Positions 36,016-44,853 of a DNA stretch of 46,613 nt are shown piece after piece. The notes under the pieces are model-generated. The model made no database searches, was not told the DNA's origin, and saw nothing but the letters and a program-made list of their open reading frames with translations. The position numbers and the translations under genes are program-made. The stretch comes from Caldithrix sp964532875 (GTDB lineage Bacteria > Calditrichota > Calditrichia > Calditrichales > Calditrichaceae). The stretch is from assembly GCA_964532875.1 (NCBI GenBank), contig CAZHIZ010000008.1, positions 1-46,613 on the forward strand, written 5' to 3'. How positions within the stretch are numbered: the stretch's first letter is position 1; every line of letters begins with the position of its first letter.

Positions 36016-37821
36016 ATGATGACCAAATTTCGTGAATTTAGTAAAGCATTCATTATTTTCGTCGGCTTGGCCTTTATTGCTTTAATGATTTTTCAATGGG
36101 GTGCTGATTATAATAGCCGTTCAAAACGAAAAGATGTGGTAGGAGAAGTTAACGGACAAAAATTGCGGTATTCCCAATTCGATAAGATGTTTCAACAAAT
36201 TTACAAAGAAGAAAGTGCGCGAACCGGTAAAACCGATTTTACCGATGACGATTTGCATAAAATGCGCGATCGGGTTTGGGAACGCTTCATCCAACAGGTG
36301 CTTTTCAAGGAAGAAATGAAACGTCTGGGCATCACGGTAAGCGATTCTGAAATCGTTTACCAGATTTACAATTATCCGCTGCAAGATTTCCGCCAACATC
36401 CGGCTTTCCAGACCAACGGCGTTTTTGACATGAAAAAATATCATGCCGCCCTGGGCAATCCCAATATCCCCTGGATGCAGGTCGAAGAAATTTACCGTGA
36501 ACAAATTCCTTACATTAAATTGCAGAATATCATCACCAACACGGTGCGGGTCTCGGACGAAGAAGTGAAAGACGCCTTTATTAAGGATAATATCAAGGCA
36601 AAAGTAGAATATCTTGGTTCTTCCGTTTTCGAATTTATCTCGGACTCATTAAAAGTTACCGATGCCGAAATACAAAAATATTACGATGCACACAAAGACG
36701 AATTTGTTCAGGAAGAACGTCGGGCCTTATCGTATGTGGAATTTCCCGTCAAAACCACCAAACAAGACACGATGGAAGTTTTGAAAGAATTTGAAAACAT
36801 CAAAAAGCGTCTGGCCAATGGTGAGAAATTCAGCGAATTGGCTCTGGAATATTCGGAAGACCCCAGTGTTAAAAAGAACAAAGGGGAATTGGGCTATTTT
36901 TCCAAAGGCGATATGGTAAAGCCTTTTGAAGAAGCCGCCTTTAAGGCCAAGGTCGGTGAAGTTGTCGGTCCGATTAAAACCCGTTACGGTTTCCATTTGA
37001 TTAAAGTGGAAGATAAAAAACGGGAAAACGGTAAGCTGATGGTTAAAGTGAGTCATATTTTAATGAAAGTACATCCGGCGCCCTCCCGCATCGAATCGCA
37101 AGAAAACAGCGCCCGCCTTTTTTCCGAGGACGCCAAAAGCCACGGCTTTTTGCAACAGGCCAAAACGAACGGCTATCAGGTTAAGACCACGCCTTTATTT
37201 ACCAAAGAAGGCGATTTCATTCCGGGCATCGGTAATCACGCCGCTATCAAGGCTTTTGCCTTTGCGGCCGATTTAAACGAAGTTTCCAAAGTGTATCACG
37301 TGGGTGACGGATACATTGTGGTCATGGTTAGTAAAATCGAACCCAAAGGGTACCGGCCCTTGAAATCCGTAAAACAGGTGATTGTCAATCGTATTCGTCT
37401 GGAAAAAGCCAAACAGTTAGACAAAGCATTCATGGAAAAATTCGCCGATCAGGTCAAATCGGGTGTGCCTTTTAAGAAAATCGCCGAGAGTGATCCGACT
37501 AAAAAATTGCATTACAAAGAAACCGGATTTTTCACCATTAACGGCAATGTGCCCGGTATCGGTTATTCGGTTGAATTCAATGCTGCGGCGTTCAAATTGG
37601 AACCCGGACAGGTTTCGGATTTGGTGGGAACCGACCGCGGTTATTACTACATTAAAATGTTGGAAAAAACCAAATTCGATTCGGCTGCCTTTAATGCCCA
37701 AAAAGAACAAATTCGGGCACGCTTACTCGCCGAAAAGAAAAACCAGGTTTTCAATAGCTGGTACGAAGCGCTCAAAGCCAAAGCGGACATCGTGGATAAT
37801 CGCAAAATGTTTAACTTGTAA
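36016..37821 (+). CDS. Membrane-anchored peptidyl-prolyl isomerase (PpiD/SurA type)
   Basis: 601-aa folding factor. One N-terminal membrane helix (FIIFVGLAFIALMIFQWG) anchors it, followed by a SurA/PpiD-type helical chaperone region (about 40-220). A parvulin domain at about 230-335 has GELGYFSKGDM and YGFHLIKVEDK. Two further degenerate parvulin-like units follow (about 345-450 and 480-590). This is the PpiD plan: it helps newly exported proteins at the SecYEG exit. AGGAG is 11 nt before the ATG at 36016; the next ATG is adjacent. It ends at a shared bidirectional terminator. Confidence 0.9.
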   Translation: MMTKFREFSKAFIIFVGLAFIALMIFQWGADYNSRSKRKDVVGEVNGQKLRYSQFDKMFQQIYKEESARTGKTDFTDDDLHKMRDRVWERFIQQVLFKEEMKRLGITVSDSEIVYQIYNYPLQDFRQHPAFQTNGVFDMKKYHAALGNPNIPWMQVEEIYREQIPYIKLQNIITNTVRVSDEEVKDAFIKDNIKAKVEYLGSSVFEFISDSLKVTDAEIQKYYDAHKDEFVQEERRALSYVEFPVKTTKQDTMEVLKEFENIKKRLANGEKFSELALEYSEDPSVKKNKGELGYFSKGDMVKPFEEAAFKAKVGEVVGPIKTRYGFHLIKVEDKKRENGKLMVKVSHILMKVHPAPSRIESQENSARLFSEDAKSHGFLQQAKTNGYQVKTTPLFTKEGDFIPGIGNHAAIKAFAFAADLNEVSKVYHVGDGYIVVMVSKIEPKGYRPLKSVKQVIVNRIRLEKAKQLDKAFMEKFADQVKSGVPFKKIAESDPTKKLHYKETGFFTINGNVPGIGYSVEFNAAAFKLEPGQVSDLVGTDRGYYYIKMLEKTKFDSAAFNAQKEQIRARLLAEKKNQVFNSWYEALKAKADIVDNRKMFNL

Positions 37822-37845
37822 CTATTGCACTGAAAATAATGAACG

Positions 37846-37874
37846 AAAAAGGCTCCCACAGGGAGCCTTTTTTT
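37846..37874. terminator. Bidirectional rho-independent terminator
   Basis: A perfect stem AAAGGCTCCC/GGGAGCCTTT with a 3-nt loop (ACA), with T-runs on both strands (seven on plus, five on minus). It lies between the convergent PPIase and 37907-38608 genes and can end both. Confidence 0.9.
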
Positions 37875-37906
37875 ATGAGCGATTGTTTTCATTCAATAAA
37901 AATAAT

Positions 37907-38608
37907 TTATTCATTAAAAAGATATTCAAATTCTTTTAAACTCTCCTGAATGGTCTGGGGCATTTCTTTGGCAAAAATATCCAGAGCGATCAAGGCATTG
38001 ATGTGGGCATCCTTACCCACCAATGAGCGCACACGATTGGCCAAGGCCGCATTGACTTCTTCGATATTTCGGTAAATTTCGGCTAATTTATTCATATCCC
38101 AATCGGGCGTTTCCCCTTTGCGATATTTAATGAATTCACCCAACAAATACGTACTGGCCGCCCGAAAAACAGTTTCCGTCAAATTGGAAAACGGCAGGTG
38201 AAAGCGTACCATGGGTTTTAGTTTACCCAAAATCGGGCAACCGCTGGTGGCCATAATCAGTCCCATCATGGAACTCAACCCGTGTTGTACCGAAGTTTGC
38301 GAGGAATACGTACGCAACGAATTTTCAACGATCACCGTAACACGTTCGTACGAAATGATGTCTTTGAACTTGTGCAGAATGTACTCCAGATTTTTCGCCA
38401 CCGGACAGTACGGCGTGTCCGCTTCCGTAAACGGGCAATTGGGGCATTGATGATAGGTCAATTTGGACATACGTGTCGGTTTAAAATGATTTTGCGGCAA
38501 AAAGGTTAAGCTTTGGGCGTCCAAAGAGACATCAAAGTTCAGGGTGCGTCCGTCTGTGAACAAAAAGCGGTAAACAAATTTTATTTTGGGGCCGGTGTCG
38601 CCCATCAT
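37907..38608 (-). CDS. Uncharacterised Cys-containing protein
   Basis: 233-aa cytosolic protein. The N-terminal 60 residues are beta-rich. A Cys cluster CPNCPFTEADTPYCPVAKNL near residue 55, followed by NLEYILHKFKDI, probably binds metal or an iron-sulphur cluster. The middle has the well-conserved-looking SVQHGLSSMMGLIMATSGCPIL and FHLPFSNLTETVFRAASTYLLG, each under 20 residues as quoted parts; the rest is helical. The pattern resembles a family I remember as DUF6901, but I am not certain of the name. The start at 38608 was chosen from GAGG 6 nt upstream, over TTG at 38611. It lies 104 nt after metH. Confidence 0.75.
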   Translation of the reverse strand: MMGDTGPKIKFVYRFLFTDGRTLNFDVSLDAQSLTFLPQNHFKPTRMSKLTYHQCPNCPFTEADTPYCPVAKNLEYILHKFKDIISYERVTVIVENSLRTYSSQTSVQHGLSSMMGLIMATSGCPILGKLKPMVRFHLPFSNLTETVFRAASTYLLGEFIKYRKGETPDWDMNKLAEIYRNIEEVNAALANRVRSLVGKDAHINALIALDIFAKEMPQTIQESLKEFEYLFNE

Positions 38609-38712
38609 CAATTTCCTCGATCATTAAAAAGGGTTTGCATTCCGTTGCCAACAATGCCTTGCGCACCGATGGTTTGTTACATCATGAATAATCGGTAAAA
38701 AAGAGTCGGGGA

Positions 38713-41700
38713 TTAGCCGTTTTCCGAAAGGAGAATGGAAGATAACCAACGTTTCATGGTTTCGGCATCCTTGCCTTTGCGACGGGCGTAATCCAGTAAC
38801 TGATCCATGCCGATTTTTCCCACACCGAAGTATTTGGCTTTGGGATGGGCAAAATAATAGCCCGAAACCGAAGCGGCGGGTTGCATGGCCATGGCCGAGG
38901 TTAGCTTAACTCCGATCGTAGATTCCGCCTGTAACAAATCAAAAATGACTTCTTTCTCGGTGTGATCCGGGCAGGCGGGATAACCCGGCGCCGGACGAAT
39001 ACCGCGGTATTTTTCGGCAATAATTTCTTCGGGACTTAAATTTTCTTGCGGCGCATAGCCCCAAAATTCCTTGCGAACGCGTGCGTGCAACAGTTCGGCA
39101 AAAGCTTCGGCCAGACGATCGGCCAATGCCTTCATTAAAATAATCTGATAGTCATTGTGCTCTTTTTTTAGACGTTCAACCACGGTGTCCAAACCGATCC
39201 CGGCGGTTACTACGAAAAATCCCAGATAATCGGTCAGGCCGCTTTCTTTGGGCGCAATAAAATCGGCCAGGGCCAAATTGGGGCGCCGGCCGTTGCGGCG
39301 CATTTGCTGACGCAAGGTGTGTACCGTGGTCAACAACCTTTCTCCGGCGGGTTCGGCGAAGATTTCAATATCGTCACCCACACTATTGGCCGGTAAAATG
39401 GCAAACCGCGCACGAGCTTCCAGCCAACGTTCCCGAATGATGCGTTCCAGCAATTCCTGTGCATCGTCGTAAAGTTGTTGGGCCTGCTGACCGTAGCGAG
39501 CATCTTTCAGAATCTGCGGGAACTTTCCTTTCATTTCCCAGGCTGCAAAAAAAGGCGTCCAATCGATGTAGTGCCTGATCTCTTCCAACGGGTAATTTTG
39601 AAGCGTTTGAATGCCCGATATTTGGGGGACGGCAATGTCTTCTTTCGTAAACCTGAGTTTCAGGCGATTATTTCGCGCTTCTTCGATGGTAGCCAATTGA
39701 CGTTTGGCCGTGCCCTTTTCGTATTCCCTGCGAATTTTTTGATATTCCTTTTTGATACGCGAAATGTAGGCCTCTTTTTGTCCGGGGCTGAGCAAACTGC
39801 TAACCACCGAAACGGCTTGCGAGGCATCGGGTACGTAAACGCTCACACCGTTGGGATAGGCGGGTGTAACGCGTACGGCCGTGTGTTTGCGCGAGGTGGT
39901 AGCCCCGCCGATGAGCAGAGGCACATTAAAACGACGCCGTTGCATTTCGCCGGCAACATGCACCATTTCATCTAAAGAGGGCGTGATCAGGCCGCTTAAT
40001 CCGATAACATCCACCTTCTCCTTTTCGGCGGTTTCCAGAATAGTTTCCGCAGGTACCATTACACCCAAATCGATAATCTGGTAGTTATTGCAGCCCAGAA
40101 CCACACCGACAATGTTTTTACCGATATCGTGCACATCGCCTTTTACCGTAGCCAACAAAACTTTGCCGTTGCTGCTCGGTTCACTGCCCACCTTTAAGGC
40201 ATCGAGATAGGGTGTTAAGTAAGCTACCGCTTTTTTCATGACACGCGCACTTTTAACCACCTGCGGCAAAAACATCTTCCCGGAGCCGAACAAATCGCCC
40301 ACCACACGCATGCCTTCCATCAAAGGGCCTTCGATAACTTTGAGCGGATCCCCTAATTTTTGGTAGGCCTCTTCCGTGTCCCGGTCAATAAATTCTACAA
40401 TTCCCTTAACCAGTGCGTATTTCAAGCGTTCCTCCACCGGCCCGGAGCGCCAATCCTGTTCTTTTTCTTTGCTTATTTTCTTCTTATCAACCGTTTGAGC
40501 AAAATGAATGAGACGCTCGGTGGCGTCCGGTCGCCGGTTGAAGAGCACATCTTCCACCAATTCGAGCAAATCTTTGGGAATATCTTCGTACACCGTAATT
40601 TGCCCGGCATTGACAATGCCCATGTCCATGCCCGCTTGAATGGCGTGGTAAAGAAAAGCCGAATGCATGGCTTCGCGAATCAAATTATTACCACGGAAAG
40701 AAAAGGAAAGATTACTGACGCCTCCGCTTACTTTGGCATAGGGCAAGTGCGCTTTAATGTATTTTACGGCTTCGATGTAATCCATGGCGTAGGTATTGTG
40801 TTTTTCAATGCCCGTGCCGACGGCAAAGATATTCGGATCCAGAATGATATCTTCCGGCGGGAAGTTCAGCTTTTCGGTGAGCAAACGGTAAGCACGGGTA
40901 CACACTTCGATGCGCCGCTCCAACGTATCGGCCTGACCTTTTTCGTCAAAGGCCATAACCAAAACCGCCGCACCGTAACGCAAGGCCTCTCGGGCCCGCT
41001 GCAAAAAGACCTCTTCGCCTTCTTTCAGGCTGATGGAATTGACGATGGATTTCCCTTGCAGACATTTTAATCCGGCAACGATTACTTCCCAGCGCGAAGA
41101 ATCGATCATGATGGGCACTTTGGCGATATCCGGTTCGGCACTCAACAAATTCAAGAAACGGGTCATGGCCGCTACGGAATCGATCAGCCCTTCATCCATA
41201 TTAATATCCAGAATCTGTGCGCCGTTTTCCACCTGTTTGCGTGCGATTTCAATACCTTCCTCAAAACGGCCTTCCCGCACGATTTTACCGAATTTACGTG
41301 AACCGGCCACATTGCAACGCTCGCCTATGTTGATAAAATTACTGGTCGGTAAAATGGTTAGCGCTTCCAGACCGCTAAATTGCGTGTAACGCGGCACATC
41401 GGGAATTTTACGGGGGGCCACTCCTTCGATAATACGGCCGAATTGCCGAATGTGATCGGGCGTGGTGCCGCAGCAGCCACCCAACATATTCAACCAGCCC
41501 GCTTCGGCATATTCCTTTAATACATCGGCCATTTGCCGGGGGGTGGCTTCGTATTCGCCGAATTGATTGGGAAAACCGGCGTTGGGATACAGTGTGGTGT
41601 ACACATTGGCCATGGCACTTAATTCCTGCAAATGAGGTCGCATGGCTTCCGGCCCGGTGGAACAGTTTAACCCTACGCTGAAAATGGGATAATTTTTAAT

Positions 41701-42402
41701 GGAAACCCAGAAGGCTTCCAGGGTTTGTCCGGAAAGCGTCCGTCCGCTCTGATCAACCAGGGTAACCGAGATCATGATGGGTAAAGTCACTTGCAAATCG
41801 TCAAAACACTGCAACACGCCGAACAGAGCGGCCTTGGCATTCAGAGTGTCGAAAATGGTTTCGATCAAAAGAAGATCGGCCCCGCCTTCGATCAGGCCTT
41901 TGGCCTGTTCGTAGTAAGCCTGCGCCACCTGATCAAAAGTGACTTCACGATAGGCGGGATCTTCCACCTTAGGCGACATGGATAAGGTGCGATTGGTCGG
42001 CCCCATGGAACCGGCCACAAAACGCGGCTTTTGCGGATTTTGAGCCGTGGCGGCATCGGCGGCTTTGCGCGCCAGCCGGGCCCCCTGAAAATTAATTTCG
42101 TAAACCAGTTTTTCCATGCCGTAATCTTTTTGCGAGATGGCATTGGCATTAAAGGTGTTGGTTTCGATCAAGTCGGCCCCGGCCTGCAAATATTCCCCGT
42201 GAATCGCTTCGATAATTTGCGGTTGGGTAATATTCAAAAGGTCATTATTCCCACGCACATCCTGCGGCCAATCTTTAAACCGCTCTCCGCGGAATTGTTC
42301 TTCACTTAAACGGTAGCGTTGGATCATCGTACCCATAGCTCCGTCCATGAGCAGGATGCGCTCGGACAAAATGGTGCGTAATTGTTTTTCCTTCTCGCTC
42401 AT
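38713..42402 (-). CDS. metH: Cobalamin-dependent methionine synthase
   Basis: 1229-aa, full-length four-module enzyme transferring a methyl group from methyl-tetrahydrofolate to homocysteine. The homocysteine domain (1-320) has the zinc Cys ligands in GLNCSTG (about 247) and GGCCGTTP (about 307-308). The folate domain (about 350-610) has NIGERCNVAGS. The cobalamin module (about 650-890) has the His of DVHDIGKN (about 758) that coordinates cobalt. The C-terminal activation domain (about 910-1229) has SVSGYYFAHP and FGVGKI. GGAAGG precedes the ATG. It needs vitamin B12, but no cobalamin riboswitch is visible in the leader. Confidence 0.98.
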   Translation of the reverse strand: MSEKEKQLRTILSERILLMDGAMGTMIQRYRLSEEQFRGERFKDWPQDVRGNNDLLNITQPQIIEAIHGEYLQAGADLIETNTFNANAISQKDYGMEKLVYEINFQGARLARKAADAATAQNPQKPRFVAGSMGPTNRTLSMSPKVEDPAYREVTFDQVAQAYYEQAKGLIEGGADLLLIETIFDTLNAKAALFGVLQCFDDLQVTLPIMISVTLVDQSGRTLSGQTLEAFWVSIKNYPIFSVGLNCSTGPEAMRPHLQELSAMANVYTTLYPNAGFPNQFGEYEATPRQMADVLKEYAEAGWLNMLGGCCGTTPDHIRQFGRIIEGVAPRKIPDVPRYTQFSGLEALTILPTSNFINIGERCNVAGSRKFGKIVREGRFEEGIEIARKQVENGAQILDINMDEGLIDSVAAMTRFLNLLSAEPDIAKVPIMIDSSRWEVIVAGLKCLQGKSIVNSISLKEGEEVFLQRAREALRYGAAVLVMAFDEKGQADTLERRIEVCTRAYRLLTEKLNFPPEDIILDPNIFAVGTGIEKHNTYAMDYIEAVKYIKAHLPYAKVSGGVSNLSFSFRGNNLIREAMHSAFLYHAIQAGMDMGIVNAGQITVYEDIPKDLLELVEDVLFNRRPDATERLIHFAQTVDKKKISKEKEQDWRSGPVEERLKYALVKGIVEFIDRDTEEAYQKLGDPLKVIEGPLMEGMRVVGDLFGSGKMFLPQVVKSARVMKKAVAYLTPYLDALKVGSEPSSNGKVLLATVKGDVHDIGKNIVGVVLGCNNYQIIDLGVMVPAETILETAEKEKVDVIGLSGLITPSLDEMVHVAGEMQRRRFNVPLLIGGATTSRKHTAVRVTPAYPNGVSVYVPDASQAVSVVSSLLSPGQKEAYISRIKKEYQKIRREYEKGTAKRQLATIEEARNNRLKLRFTKEDIAVPQISGIQTLQNYPLEEIRHYIDWTPFFAAWEMKGKFPQILKDARYGQQAQQLYDDAQELLERIIRERWLEARARFAILPANSVGDDIEIFAEPAGERLLTTVHTLRQQMRRNGRRPNLALADFIAPKESGLTDYLGFFVVTAGIGLDTVVERLKKEHNDYQIILMKALADRLAEAFAELLHARVRKEFWGYAPQENLSPEEIIAEKYRGIRPAPGYPACPDHTEKEVIFDLLQAESTIGVKLTSAMAMQPAASVSGYYFAHPKAKYFGVGKIGMDQLLDYARRKGKDAETMKRWLSSILLSENG

Positions 42403-42412
42403 CGGTCCTTCC

Positions 42413-42432
42413 GTTTCAAAAAAATTTGAAAC
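42413..42432 (-). promoter_or_regulatory. Palindrome overlapping the metH ribosome-site region
   Basis: GTTTCAAA and TTTGAAAC, 8-bp perfect arms with a 4-nt A loop, end 11 nt before the metH start, next to GGAAGG. It could be an operator or a hairpin that shields the ribosome site. Confidence 0.45.
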
Positions 42433-42590
42433 ACATTCTAATGGTGGTTATCGTTTCTTTTGACCTAAAAGTTCCCTGGTTCGCCCGCGGGACTCATCGC
42501 AATCATTGAACAGTAATCTTTTTTTAATACGCATGAACCAGTTCGTCAAAGCAAAATTCCACGACAAAGTTCTGTATTTTTATTAGGCGA

Positions 42591-42619
42591 AACTTAAATT
42601 ATTTCGTCATTCGTTGCAA
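42591..42619 (-). promoter_or_regulatory. Putative metH promoter
   Basis: TTGCAA, 17-nt spacer and TAAGTT on the minus strand. It would give a leader of about 180 nt before metH. Confidence 0.4.
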
Positions 42620-42825
42620 ATTAACGCAGGAGTTCCACCCGAATTGACAGAAATCACAGGGATTTTTATTCGGCAAAAAATTGAATTAAATTAAGCGGAC
42701 TGCAATAGTCGAAGACATTTTTGTTCCTTAAGGGATATTCGGAATTTTTTAAGGCTCATTCCGGTTGGATTATTTCGTTACGTGCGCTTTTAAGCGGCAT
42801 TTTTTATGTGCAAAAGTAGGATCAA

Positions 42826-42958
42826 TCGACTTCTGCAAAATGACATTCATTGCCATCCTGAGCGATGCGAAAAATCTCGTATATTAAATAAAAACAGAGG
42901 ATTCTTCGTCGCTTTTCACTTTGGAATGACAACCAAAGTTTACTCTTGCAGAAGTCGA
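42826..42958. repeat. MITE-like inverted repeat upstream of mscS
   Basis: 133-bp element bounded by perfect 13-bp inverted repeats, TCGACTTCTGCAA (42826-42838) and TTGCAGAAGTCGA (42946-42958). The interior continues as an imperfect palindrome (TGCCATCCTGAGCG-like on the left, and the complement of ATTCTTCG...GGAATGACA on the right), the look of widespread bacterial palindromic repeats. The right end is 24 bp before the mscS start codon. No target duplication was obvious. Confidence 0.75.
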
Positions 42959-42982
42959 GGAAATTAAAGTAAAGGAGAGACT

Positions 42983-43801
42983 ATGGAAACCGTTCAGACC
43001 TATTACCAGATGTTTGTGGATTTAGTGTGGCGCATCGGGCCGCAACTGCTCTGGGCATTGCTTACTTTTGTTGTAGGCTTGTGGGTTATTAAATTGATTA
43101 ACCGCCTAACAGGCAAGGCTCTAAAAAAAGCGAAGGTGGATATTTCCTTACGCAAGTTTGTTTCCAGCCTGTTAAGTGTGGGCTTGAAAATTTTACTGCT
43201 CATTAGCGTGGCCGGCATGCTGGGCATTGCCACGGCATCTTTTGTGGCCGTAATCGGAGCCGCCGGCTTAGCCGTAGGCCTGGCCCTGCAGGGTAGTTTG
43301 GCCAATTTTGCGGGCGGCGTGCTTATTCTTTTATTAAAGCCGTTTAAAGTGGGTGATGTGATCGAAGCGCAGGGACACACCGGCAAAGTGGAACAAATTC
43401 AAATCTTTAACACCATTCTCAAAACGCCGGACAACAAAACCATCATTTTACCCAATGCGGCGGTCTCCAACGGAAACATTACCAATTATTCCACCGAACC
43501 CCGGCGACGCGTGGATATGACCTTCGGCATCGGTTACAATGACGATCTTAAAAAAGCCAAAGAAATATTACAGCGCCTTTTAAGCGAGGATGCCCGCACT
43601 CTGAATGACCCGGCTCCGCAAGTAGTGGTGGCCGAACTGGCCGACAGTTCGGTGAACCTGGCCGTGCGCGCCTGGGTAAACGCCCCCGATTATTGGAATC
43701 TCTATTTCGATTTTCAGGAAAAAGTAAAGTTGACCTTTGACGCACAGGGTATCAGCATCCCCTTTCCGCAACAGGATGTCCATCTGTACCAACAAAATTA
43801 G
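42983..43801 (+). CDS. mscS: Small-conductance mechanosensitive channel MscS
   Basis: 272-aa tension-gated channel that releases solutes on hypo-osmotic shock. Three N-terminal helices end in the pore helix GLALQGSLANFAGGVLILLL, with alternating Gly and Ala residues, and the hinge FKVGDVIEAQG. The cytoplasmic beta and alpha/beta cage follows (residues 130-270), with IILPNAAVSNGNITNYS. Length is close to E. coli MscS (286 aa). AAAGGAG lies before the ATG. A MITE-like repeat stands directly upstream. It is 13 nt ahead of the LEA-domain lipoprotein gene, so the two are co-transcribed. Confidence 0.95.
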   Translation: METVQTYYQMFVDLVWRIGPQLLWALLTFVVGLWVIKLINRLTGKALKKAKVDISLRKFVSSLLSVGLKILLLISVAGMLGIATASFVAVIGAAGLAVGLALQGSLANFAGGVLILLLKPFKVGDVIEAQGHTGKVEQIQIFNTILKTPDNKTIILPNAAVSNGNITNYSTEPRRRVDMTFGIGYNDDLKKAKEILQRLLSEDARTLNDPAPQVVVAELADSSVNLAVRAWVNAPDYWNLYFDFQEKVKLTFDAQGISIPFPQQDVHLYQQN

Positions 43802-43814
43802 AGGATGAATCCCC

Positions 43815-44687
43815 ATGAAACGCAAACTTTTCGTATCGCTGATGATCGTAGGTTTATTAACTCTTTTATTTTCGGGATGTAACGAATTGCTGCGGGTTTT
43901 GCAACCGCTAAATGTGCAAAAGCCCAAAGTACAGGTTGCCAATGTCAAACTAAAAGCATTGAATTTCTCCCGGGCCGACCTCTTATTCAACTTGAAAATT
44001 CAAAATCCCAATGCTCTGTCCGTTTCCTTGCACGGTTTCGATTACGATTTTCTCATTAATAAAAACAGCTTTGTTAAAGGGCAACAGGAAACAAAAACGC
44101 AAATTAAACCCAACGGCGTTTCAACCGTTCCCCTGCCCGTTACACTCACCTTTGAAAAATTGTACCAAACTTACCGTTCTTTAAAGGACGCAGATAGTTT
44201 ACACTACACCTTAAAAGCGGGTTTCACCTTTGCTTTACCCGTTTTGGGCAATGTGCGTATTCCCGTCACGACCTCAGGGAAATTACCGACGGTTAAGCTG
44301 CCGCACATCACCATCCAATCCCTTAAACTGGAAAATTTGGGCTTTACACAGGCCAAATTGCGTTTACAGTTACGCCTGAGCAATCCGAATGCCTGGAGTG
44401 CGATTTTGCAAAAGCTAAACTATCGCTTTGTGGTTAATGGCAATCAATGGGTAACAGGCAACCTGAATCAAAGGCAACCGATTGCCGGTAAACAGGTAAG
44501 CCTGCTCGATATTCCCATTACCTTGAACTTGTTGCAAATGGGAACGACCGTGTACAATTTATTGACTCACCCGGGCGCCTTGAATTACGAATTAAAGGGA
44601 GCCGCCGATTTTCAAAGCTCCATTAAATTGCTGGGATCATTTAAGTTGCCGCTGGATCAAAAAGGAACCGTACAATTGGTAAAATAG
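43815..44687 (+). CDS. Lipoprotein with two LEA type 2 (WHy) domains
   Basis: 290-aa lipoprotein. The signal peptide ends in LLFSGC (Cys22). Two tandem LEA_2/WHy-like beta-sandwich repeats follow: about 37-150 (ADLLFNLKIQNPNALSVSLHGFDYDF in pattern) and about 170-285 (AKLRLQLRLSNPNAWSAILQKLNYRF in pattern). The N-P-N-A-x-S/W signature occurs in both. WHy domains are tied to desiccation or stress protection in plants and some bacteria. Joined to mscS with a 13-nt gap and GAGG site, which hints at an osmotic stress role. Confidence 0.88.
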   Translation: MKRKLFVSLMIVGLLTLLFSGCNELLRVLQPLNVQKPKVQVANVKLKALNFSRADLLFNLKIQNPNALSVSLHGFDYDFLINKNSFVKGQQETKTQIKPNGVSTVPLPVTLTFEKLYQTYRSLKDADSLHYTLKAGFTFALPVLGNVRIPVTTSGKLPTVKLPHITIQSLKLENLGFTQAKLRLQLRLSNPNAWSAILQKLNYRFVVNGNQWVTGNLNQRQPIAGKQVSLLDIPITLNLLQMGTTVYNLLTHPGALNYELKGAADFQSSIKLLGSFKLPLDQKGTVQLVK

Positions 44688-44853
44688 GAATTCAGCTTAC
44701 ATTCCCGGGCCACCGTTCAACGAAAGCCCCAAAGAAAAGAAGTAACAGCTTCTCCCATTACTCATGGGCACAAGAGCGCGATTCGAAATAATTTTTTACG
44801 GCTTTGATTAATTCATTAAATTGGTCATTCGGAAAAATGTTTTTGGAGAGTAC

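Larger units (their letters stand above)
42403..42982. other. 580-bp intergenic region between metH and mscS
   Basis: Contains the metH leader with its inverted repeats (42413-42432 and CTGGTTC/GAACCAG at 42476-42482 and 42535-42541), the metH promoter candidate (42591-42619), AT-rich sequence with no clear signal (42620-42825) and the MITE-like repeat (42826-42958). No open frame is convincing. Riboswitch families for B12, SAM or THF were looked for by eye and not found. Confidence 0.8.

Noticed and set aside
42413..42432. parS-like half sites near metH (GTTTCA...TGAAAC)
   Set aside because: The arms match parS half sites, but the centre is much wider and the CACGTG core is missing, so it is not a ParB site. 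parAB is also 7 kb away.
42470..42500. Hammerhead-ribozyme-like GATGAGTCC...GGGCGAA in the metH leader (minus strand)
   Set aside because: The essential C-U before GA is G-C, and the A after GAA is C. A functional core is not possible as written.
42403..42600. Cobalamin or SAM riboswitch before metH
   Set aside because: No B12 box (GCCACTG or AG-C-AGGA-type) or SAM-I kink-turn consensus could be found by eye. An Infernal scan would be decisive.
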